NCBI RefSeq assembly: GCF_937616625.2
Contig: NC_065577.1
Location: 42,437,001 to 42,501,000 of the forward strand
DNA from: Mercurialis annua
Lineage: Eukaryota > Streptophyta > Magnoliopsida > Malpighiales > Euphorbiaceae
Length of the DNA stretch: 64,000 bases
Reading direction: 5' to 3'
Of this stretch, positions 56,501-64,000 are shown in pieces. A program made the position numbers and the translations under genes. The notes beneath the pieces are model-generated. The model ran no database searches. It worked only from the letters and a program-made list of their open reading frames with translations, and was not told where the DNA came from. The stretch's first letter is position 1. Each line of letters starts with the position of its first letter.

Positions 56501-58592
56501 ATCTAATAAAGAATTTAAACTATTTAGTTGTTAAACCTGAAAGTGGTTTGTTTCGAAATGACCAAATTGGCATTTTTGCAGGTGGTGGAGCCTTGTAGAG
56601 AAATCATGGGGAAGAGTAAAATTATATCCCGATACACTACCATTCTACTCAAATTTTGACCAAGTTTGTTCCGTTATTTGTCATCAATAGATATTCAAAT
56701 TTTCTTTTCTTCTCTGGTTGATGTTATAGCAATTTATCAATTTCTAGGACCAAGAACTCACTAAATCATTTAATTAATACAGGGCCACGGTTCTCATGTT
56801 TCTGTTGAAGGAAGGCAAGTCTCAAATACTCCTTGGAATAACATTTCTTCCCAAGGTTTTCAGGTGTGCACAAATTGAGTTAAACTTTTGTGCGGTTATT
56901 GAACTATATGCCTTTTATAAAACGATTACCATCATTTCCTTTCATCAAAGGTAGGTTACTATAACAATTCATGTTAAAAATTGTTTATGTGGCAACAAAA
57001 TTGTATGGTTAGCAAACGTGTCTGTTTGGTGGTTATGTAGGAAGATTTAATTTATCAAGCCATAAAAATAAGCAAGGTTATTATAATAATGTTGCTCATT
57101 TTCTGTGCGTTTTTGGCAGCCCTTTCTTGAATTTAAAAGCAACCCATCTCCGGACACCATTCAAGTTCATGTAGAGTAAGTCTGCGACTGCGACTTTGTT
57201 TTGCAGTTTTTCATAGTACTAATCTCATCTGTTGTAGTTATGAATAAAATAATACACCAATCTGAATCAAACATATATCTGCAAAATTTTAGTTTTAAGG
57301 AAGCATCTTATGGTGGAGGAGCAAATATTACATTTAAAGGAACTCTGAAAGCTCACAATGATTTCACGACAAGGCTCTTTCAAGGAAAGTTGCTTCTTGG
57401 CGAATCACCTCTCTACCTGACATATTCTGTAAGCTATATCTTTAGTTTTTATGTATATGTTGCTCAAAAACTTATCAAGCCTCACATTTCGGGCTTTCAC
57501 TTCCGTTTCTGGAAACTCTCTGCAACTCAGGAACTTTATATTTATAACATATTCCTGTGAAATATATTGTTTCCTGTTTCCGCATTTTTTTCGTTTCCAT
57601 GCAACTTACGATTTTATAAACTGTTATCCTGACATTTTTACTTGCATACAAATTAACGATCTAAACAATTACCAGGTGAAATTAGAAGGGGATTCTCAGC
57701 TTGGTCTAGCTCTTTACTTCTCTTCCAATCTAAATGAAACAACATCTGTACTTATTGCGCCCATCAGGGCAAACCAAATTTCAAACAACTTTAATAAAGT
57801 GATCATGCCACGTAGAGTTAACGGGCCAGAAGCGGTTTCAGGATGGGTAATTCTAGAGAGTAGCATTGAAATGAATGGATACACATTGACAGAAATCCAT
57901 GCTCTATGCTACAAGCCAAATCCTGAACATGGAAAACTCAGATCAGAATCATGGACAGACCTGCATAGAGCGTATGGTGGGTACTTTCTCATCTTGTAAG
58001 TTTAAATTATCAAGTAACACCATTAATATGAATTTAACAGTATAGTTTTGCCCAGTTTTGTAAAATTACAATAAAATATATATCACTTTATATTTTTACC
58101 CACCTCCGCCGTTGATCAGCATGCGCATATGATGGATTTGATGATATTTCAGGTTCAAGTCCATCAGAATATTTAGCACTTCTTGGGGATATCAAAATCA
58201 GGAATTCCGAAGCGAGCTTGGTGTTTCCTCCTTCAAGCTCATGGCTGGTTGAGGGTCAGTATATCAAGTGGAGTTCAGATTCTCAGGGTTCTAAGACACT
58301 GAGTGTTAAAATAAATTGGAAGTTGAAAGACGCAAGTAAAATTCAATTTTCCAAGTATAATATTTACGTCGAAAAGCTAGCAAAAAATGGCGGTGGCAAT
58401 TCTGATGGAAGAGTAGAAGGCATTCAGGAGTACATTGGAGTAGCATATGTTGATGCGTATTATGTTTCTGACATTTCCGTTCCATCGAGTACTTGTAGTG
58501 TCAAATTCATTATTCAGATGTGTGGTGTAGATGGTGCTTGTCAGAAACTTGACGACTCTCCATTCCTGCAAATTAATGTTGAAGGTCAGTGA
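53536..58592 (+). CDS. Cytosolic endo-beta-N-acetylglucosaminidase (GH85), copy 2
   Basis: Twelve exons: 53536-53922, 54631-54768, 55054-55163, 55248-55359, 55445-55552, 56124-56236, 56582-56663, 56783-56863, 57120-57175, 57293-57428, 57676-57976 and 58153-58592. They give 687 residues. Exons 2-10 have exactly the same lengths as in copy 1. The GH85 Asn-X-Glu pair is N177/E179 in GFDGWL-INME. No stop or frameshift is seen, so both copies could be active. The N-terminal catalytic exon is about 90% identical to copy 1, but the segment encoded by exon 11 only about 58%. The last coding exon ends VEGQ-stop; GAAG|GTCAGT at the same place could be a donor to downstream sequence, but both copies stop here, which favours the simple end. 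The enzyme trims free N-glycans released during glycoprotein quality control. An hAT-like element sits in intron 1 and short foldbacks in introns 2, 6 and 10. Confidence 0.93.
54071..54433. mobile_element. hAT-like MITE in ENGase copy 2 intron 1
   Basis: Ends TAGGGGTGAGCA and (right) TTGCTCCCCTA are flanked by TCCTGAGG (54063-54070) and TGCTGAGG (54434-54441), an 8-bp target duplication with one mismatch. ACCGAAC-rich arms as at 15602. Copy 1 intron 1 lacks it. Confidence 0.88.
54855..55016 (-). mobile_element. Short foldback repeat, 'GTAGCACGGAAAC' family (ENGase copy 2 intron 2)
   Basis: Ends GTAGCACAAACAC and GTGTAGGTGCTAC mirror each other. The body contains CCTTAAAATAACTCCGTTTC and ATCCAATCAACG, the complement of the text at 60261. 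Confidence 0.75.
56336..56490. mobile_element. Short foldback repeat, related family (ENGase copy 2 intron 6)
   Basis: Ends GTTGCACGAAAAC and GTTTCCGTGCTAC are inverted copies. The interior (CTTCTGAAACTCGGGAACTT) differs from the 60261 subgroup but shares text with the copy at 57459. Confidence 0.68.
57459..57605. mobile_element. Short foldback repeat, related family (ENGase copy 2 intron 10)
   Basis: Ends GTTGCTCAAAAAC and GTTTCCATGCAAC are inverted. The interior CAACTCAGGAACTTTATA resembles CTCGGGAACTTTATAAC at 56391. Confidence 0.65.
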
Positions 58593-58608
58593 TTTCTTGC
58601 TTCTTTCA

Positions 58609-58680
58609 TGTCTCGTAGACTCGTAGTTTAATGGTGAAGCCATTATGTCTGAATACGAGAGTTTCAGGTCCGAACTTGCC
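58609..58680 (+). repeat. tRNA-derived SINE-like fragment
   Basis: CTCGTAGTTTAATGGTGAAG (A-box-like) followed after about 35 bases by GTTTCAGGTCCGAACTTGCC (B-box-like). It is not a functional tRNA: no acceptor-stem pairing was found. Confidence 0.5.
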
Positions 58681-58689
58681 CTTATAATA

Positions 58690-59053
58690 GAAGGAGCTTC
58701 TTATCTCCAAAATCCGTGATAACAGATTCTGATGAAAATGAAATAGCTATTCCCATCGACACATTTTCGTTGAAGACATATCGGACCGACATAAATCCAG
58801 CGAGATCAAGATCAATAAAGCACAAGAATTGTAAGGTAATTATGTGATTCTGATTACTTGTTAAATTTTTCAGATTGGAAAAGATTATGATACTCAAATT
58901 GGTCCATTTAATTTGTTCATGCAGCACTTGATTGTTGAGTTGGTGCAAAGAGTTGGGAAAATGGAGAGGCAGATGATCTTAAAACAAAGAGGTTTAAGTT
59001 TGTTGTTAGTGATGTCTTTGGTTCTGCTTGGCATGATCTATTATGGGTTCTAA
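58690..59053 (+). pseudogene. Unidentified gene 3'-end fragment with C-terminal membrane helix
   Basis: The frame at 58690-58836 reads LSPKSVITDSDENEIAIPID onward and ends at a good donor (AAG|GTAATT). After AG at 58873 or 58924 a frame runs through QRVGKMERQMILKQRG into a hydrophobic LSLLLVMSLVLLGMIYYGF and a stop. This looks like the tail-anchored C-terminus of a coiled-coil protein, but no start or upstream exons exist. I do not recognise the family. It may instead be a downstream exon joined to ENGase copy 2. Confidence 0.45.
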
Positions 59054-59816
59054 ATCACAATGTTGTACTTATAATCAAGATTGTTGGAGGAAAAATGTTA
59101 TTTAAGGGGAAAATGTATTTGTAATCAAGATTCAAAATTGAGGGATTATTGCTATACTAATAAAACTATTAATGTTTACACAATAATATATCATTGTTCC
59201 GGAGTTTTAATTCAGCATTTTTTATGAGAAAATTACTCGATGTTTAGAATCGTAAAACTATAGTTTGTAATTGTATAATACGGTAAAATTTGTGATTTAA
59301 TTGTATTTATATATAGTATAATTTCTTTTAGAAAAAAGATTCAGTCTTATCTTGAAAATGAAAAGTAAAATGCATATTTGACTCCTTACACTTCTCCATT
59401 TTTTAACATTAAAAATTTATATATTTATCAATGTTAAATTTATATACTTTTAATTTTATAGACATTATATCCTTCCGTTAAGGAATGTAGTATGTTTACT
59501 TCACATGCTAGTGCGACTGAGATAATACTTTAATCCATTTTATTTCTTTAACTTTATTAATATTTCAATATCTACAAAATTAAAAGTATAAAGACTTAAT
59601 ATTGTAAAATAGAAGTGAATGGACCTATTAACGAAAATAGGTTAAGTTTAGGGACTAAAAGACGTATTATGCCAAATAAAAATGGGCCAGTCGGGGAGAA
59701 TTAAACCAAAATCAGCAACGTGAATCCGTAGCTAAAAAGACTGACAAATACACGACGACGGCTACCAAGCAAAAAATTAAAAAAAAAAAACCCAGTGAAG
59801 CTTAATTCCGCCGCTA
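59054..59816. other. Intergenic DNA before RDM4, with an eroded TIR element
   Basis: At about 59367-59674, ATGCATATTTGACTCCTTAC and (complemented right end) ATACGTCTTTTAGTCCCTAA form related inverted ends like those of the 52858 element. A TGGGCC site II-type motif at 59683 may belong to the RDM4 promoter. Confidence 0.5.
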
Positions 59817-62800
59817 ATGGCGTTTATCAGTGAAGAAACCTCAAAGCCAGTGGTTGTAAGAGTTAAACGCAAATCATCACATTCAAAACTCGACGCTTTC
59901 TGTAACTTTTTTTTTGTTTTTCATTTCAAGATTTCTTAAACTGTTAAGTATTTTTATTGCCTACTTTAAAGTTCCATTTTATTTTTAATTGTTTTTGCTG
60001 TTTTTTGATATGATTTCAGGGCTTGAAATTAATGAGCGGCCGTTGAAGAGACGAGTTCCTGATTTTGACAAGTTGTCACTTGATGATAATTATTCATGTC
60101 ATGAACAAGGTTTAAAGAACTGAACATTACTTTTTTTTTTTTGGTTTATATTTTTTAAAAATGTTGTATTGCACGTAAAAACTGGTTAATTTCTAGCTTT
60201 AGTATGCTCATTTGGATAAGTTTGAGCAAAATAAAGTGATTCTGTTAAGTCCGTGTCTTGGTAGCACGAACACGGAGAAGCGGGACACTTGGACACGGAC
60301 GCGGCGAAACGGTGTTATTTTAAGGTTTTTTTATGTTAAACAAGAAGTTTCGTGTCCGAAACGCCAACTGTCCGACACGTTTCTGAAACAAAAAACGTTA
60401 ATTGAATGAAGTGTTTGTGGTACCTAAGTTGGTGTTTGTATGTTTTATTGTAATTATAACTAGTTATTGAAATGTTGGACTTTTTATGATCTCAAATGTT
60501 GGATATATTTAGCAAAATTAAGTGATTCCTGTTAGTTGGTGTTTTGTTTATTATAATCTTAATTAGTTATCTATATTTTTAACTGGTTATGATCCTTTTC
60601 TTTTTTGGGTAAGCGTAAGTCCCTTTAGGATGATAATCTAGCTTGCAATGGCTGAAATGTCGATTCCGGTTCTAAATCTGTATTTTTGAAAGTTTTCACA
60701 TTCTAAAAGAAGTTCAATTGAGAGTTTGTTTCCCAAACTCGGAAATTGAGTAAATGAAGCTTATGCGTGTTATAGGTGATAATGCATGGCTCTATTTGCA
60801 TTGATTATGTAAAATAAAATTTCCTGTTTTTTATATGTAAGTTGTAATGTGATCATCTTTCTTTCTAAGCTAATGGGCTGTTCTTTTTCCCTTTTTTGTT
60901 GTATGATAGTGATAGAATCAAAGGCTAAGAGGGTACTGGTACATCATATTGAGACAGTTGGTAGCTCACAGACAACCCTCGATGTTGTGCAATCCTTTAT
61001 GGTCAGTAATAGACAACTAATTCTAGTACTCATGTTGATTATATGCTGTGAAATGTTGTATAACAGATGGTTAGCCTGTCTGTATAATTATTAAACTTAT
61101 GTGTCTAATAAGTTTTCTCTTTTGAGGAAATGCCTAATAAGTTAAGTTTTATGTTCTAGGTTCTTTGTTGTAAATGACTAGTTACTTATTTGCAGTATAA
61201 TTCTGCTGGCGCAGTCACATATAAACCAGAAATTCAAGAACAGAAACAGATTATCAAAAGGGACACGGTAAACTCTCTTTCCCTGCCTGTACAAATAAAT
61301 GAAGACTGCGTTCTATTTTCTATGTAGTTTTTGGTTCTAACACTATAACGAGTTCATGTGTTTTGTGTATAGAAACATGAGGAACTTTTATCAAAGGGCA
61401 TAAGTGATCAACAGGTACGCTCAGAAATTTAGATGAATTGAGCTGACTAGCTAAAATTAAACTCGATAACTTAAACATTGCTTGTTAGATTTCTTTTTAA
61501 ACTGGCCAGATTTTCTTTTTCTTTCCAATTCCTAATTTATTTCTTTGATGACAATTGTTCTTAGACAACTTATTTTAACAGCGTCCTTTGATAAACGATA
61601 TATCTAATGTTTAGTCGTTCTCATGCAAAGGAAAAGACTTGAAATAACAGTATGTTAAAATTGAGCTGTTTGTGTGTATAATCATTAAAAATCATGATAG
61701 TTTTTGCATGTTTGACAAGTATGATCTTTCCAGAAAGCTGGTAGTTAATCTAGAAGTAATTTGAAAGATGGTGTTTTTGTTGATGAGTTTGGGGCGAACT
61801 TAGTAACCTTAGATCTACTATAGTTTAATAAATTTGACGGTCACTTGTTTATCCTACTATGCTGTTGTCATCATTCCAGATAGCGTTTCTCAATCCATGG
61901 TTCTTGACAAATAGTATGTATTGTCTGTGTAGTCTTAATGGTGGCATGATTGAGATCTTTCTCTTTTTCTTTTTCTGCATAACTATGCCGTACTTCCTCG
62001 CTTCCAATTCCTTTTATCCGGCCCCTTCCCACTGTATTAGGTATTGGCACAAAATGCTCGTTTTGAACAAATATGGAGGAGACGTAGAGGAAGCAAACCA
62101 ACATTGGATGATAAACTGCATGGCATGTGCCATTTTTATGATGTGGTTCGTGTTCATGATGAGGAAGGATCTGATGCTGTGCAAGAGGAGGAGTAAGTTG
62201 TCATCATGGAAATTAATGTCTCTTATATGTTAAACTCATTGAAAGTAATTCCATCATTAACATTCAATTGCAGAACTATGTCGTTGGAGGATCAGAGAAT
62301 TCTTGATAGACATTTGCCTATACCTAGAGACTGTATACCAAGTGCCATTGCAGAGATTGAATCTGATATTTACGCTTATATGTCTGAGCAAGGCTATGAG
62401 TTTGTGCCTAGATCAGTTGCAGATATTGAAACAGACATGCACCGGTACTTATGCAAACAAGGTTGAGTTGTTTTCGTGATTCAATTGATGGATGTCATTG
62501 CTTAAATATTTTATAATTTGGATTTGGCAATTTTCTAGGTTTTCCATTTTAGGAGTGCTTACATATTTATTTGTTTTGGATCATTAAGAGTGCTTACATA
62601 TTAAAAATTAAATTTGAGTACTAGGTGCTCTATTTTCTGGCAGTATCATTTTTGCGTTGAAATTGGTTAATATCATGTTTCTTGGGTCATTCTGCCGTTA
62701 GTTGCATCGGTCATCAAGGTTAACTATAACATTAACTCTTTCTCTTCTGCCATGTCTTTCTGTAAATTTTTTCTCCTGTTTAATGAATTCTCTTATCTCA

Positions 62801-63428
62801 ACATGATATGCAGATGATTATGTCTATGACTACTACACTGTGAAGGACGGCATGGATATTGGTAAGGAAGATGCTGCAATAAGCTCATTCCCAGTGTAAG
62901 CATCACATCTTTCTTTATTTGGTTGCAACTTTAAGTTAATATTGTTATCCGCAAATGGGAAGCATATTAGTTTCTAGCCGTAATTCAAAGTTAATGTATT
63001 TTCACTTCAGGTTACAAGTGGAGGAGGAGGATGACGGCGACTTCTACAATGGTCCAGATCATGACTCGGAATATGATAGTGAAGATTCCAACGGTATTAT
63101 ATAGTTTCAAAGAGTTCTTCTCAAAATGTTTTTTTCTTTCTTTCTGATGTCTTTTTATTCACTCTGATGGACCTCAGTTGAAGCTCATCCACAAAATGAT
63201 TATCCTGACGAAACTTCTGAGGAGAGTGCTTCATCTACTGAAGAAGAAGAAGAAGAAGAAGATTCTGCCAGCATTGGATCTAAAGAAGAACAAGAGAGCA
63301 ATAACTCGTGCGATGTATCATCAGTCCAATCACCTGATGATGCATTCCGTGATAATGACGATGATAGTTTTGATTTTATGGATATCAACGAAGATTTGCG
63401 TGAGATGGATATAAACAAAGATTCATAA
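59817..63428 (+). CDS. RDM4: RDM4/DMS4 homologue (IWR1-type RNA polymerase factor)
   Basis: Ten exons, 59817-59901, 60020-60109, 60910-61001, 61196-61267, 61373-61414, 62041-62192, 62274-62461, 62814-62895, 63011-63093 and 63178-63428, all GT-AG, encode 378 residues. Landmarks: KPVVVRVKRK at the N-terminus; WLEINERP (29-36, Trp codon split by intron 1); AKRVLVHHIETV; NARFEQIWRRRRG (132-144); CHFYDVVRV; a DDYVYDYYTV segment with acidic DFYNGPDHDSEYDS; and a Glu/Ser/Asp-rich tail longer than in Arabidopsis as I recall it. IWR1 proteins escort assembled RNA polymerase II into the nucleus. In Arabidopsis the homologue is also needed for Pol V-dependent RNA-directed DNA methylation and for development. 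Intron 2 carries the repeat at 60261. Confidence 0.92.
60261..60423 (+). mobile_element. Short foldback repeat, 'GTAGCACGGAAAC' family (RDM4 intron 2)
   Basis: It starts GTAGCACGAACACGG, ends GTGTTTGTGGTAC, and contains CGAAACGGTGTTATTTTAAG and TGTCCGACACGTTTCTGAAA. This is the best-preserved copy in the window. Confidence 0.78.
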
Positions 63429-63671
63429 ACAGACCGATGAGTTTCTTGGCGAATATTCTTCCTTGCAGTGATATTTCCGGAGCTGGTAAATCGACTTCTC
63501 CTACTTGTATGGATTCTATGCTATCTGGCAGTGCAATCCCATTTTTGCAGACATCACTTTCATGTTCTGGTTTAATCAGAGGCAGCCCTTGCTCGACTCA
63601 CAGGAGTATATACAACAGGAGCTGAAAGGATTCTGTCTGAGATGAAACAAATTGAGGAGCAAAGAACATAA
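63429..63671 (+). other. RDM4 3' region with possible coding fragment
   Basis: After AG at 63580 a frame reads AALARLTGVYTTG and AERILSEMKQIEEQRT to a stop. Upstream text (for example CMDSMLSGSAIPFLQ before GCAG) also looks protein-like. It could be the remnant of another gene's last exons fused to the RDM4 3' UTR. There is no start codon context and I do not recognise the protein. Confidence 0.3.
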
Positions 63672-64000
63672 ATTACTCATATGTATACTAGTTTTTAGCA
63701 TTACACACATCCGAGTTATTTATTTGACTCGTTATTAATTGTTAATTTTACGATTATTTTTAAAATAATTAAGTTTTAATTTTCATAATCATTGTCAATT
63801 TTAAATAGATGTTATTGTTATAATTATAATTATAAATGTGATTTTATTATTAATTAGTTTATACTTTATAGTTAATTGTCATTTTACTTGAACTCTAATT
63901 TTTCAACATAATAATTTAGTTAGAGAACATTATTATAATTTTGTATGCTATTCATATGATATATTATAAATTAAATATGATTAAATATGATTATTTATAA
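63672..64000. other. AT-rich DNA to the window end
   Basis: Very AT-rich, with many TAATTAT-type repeats. No gene or element recognised. Confidence 0.5.

Noticed and set aside
57201..57560. 119-codon ORF
   Set aside because: It spans ENGase copy 2 exon 10 and continues into flanking introns; only 57293-57428 is coding.

Overview
This window is plant nuclear DNA, from a eudicot. The evidence is AT-rich intergenic DNA with long poly-A/T runs, short GT-AG introns, plant gene families (LBD factor, CNL-type NLRs, GH85 ENGase, RDM4/IWR1, RPS5 with telo-box and site II promoter motifs) and a plant transposon load (Ty1/copia, TRIM, SINEs, LINE remnant, Stowaway, hAT-like and Mutator-like elements). 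The species cannot be fixed from the sequence alone.

Layout. 0-8.9 kb: a decayed terminal-inverted-repeat element, an LBD12-like gene (1793-3114) with a SINE in its intron, then gene-poor DNA with MITEs. 9.1-14.7 kb (minus): ENGase copy 1, 11 exons, with a TRIM and a Stowaway in its introns. 17.9-21.3 kb (minus): an intact single-exon CNL resistance gene. 21.5-27.8 kb: a Mutator-like element with a clean 9-bp target duplication, then a very young intact copia. 29.4-31.2 kb: a truncated CNL and a broken duplicate of part of the RH18 gene. 31.6-33.2 kb (minus): RPS5. 34.2-40.1 kb (minus): DEAD-box helicase RH18, 11 exons. 41.2-43.6 kb: an element with a GC-rich hairpin minisatellite abutting a small ARM-like gene. 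44.2-47.4 kb: an LRR remnant, a LINE tail and a second Mutator-like element. 47.7-52.4 kb (plus): a second CNL, with its frame broken in NB-ARC. 53.5-58.6 kb (plus): ENGase copy 2, 12 exons. 59.8-63.4 kb (plus): the RDM4/DMS4/IWR1 homologue.

Two things organise the region. The two ENGase genes and the two large CNL genes are mirror images (ENGase<, CNL< ... CNL>, ENGase>) around RPS5, RH18 and the ARM-like gene. ENGase beside RH18 also matches what I recall of Arabidopsis chromosome 5 (At5g05450 and At5g05460). The housekeeping genes (RPS5 in translation, RH18 in ribosome biogenesis, RDM4 in RNA polymerase assembly and silencing, ENGase in free N-glycan turnover) form no single pathway. The NLRs and their debris are the fast-changing layer laid over a conserved block.

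Exon coordinates were derived by hand from reading frames, GT-AG junctions and comparison of paralogues. All similarity statements are by eye, without database searches.
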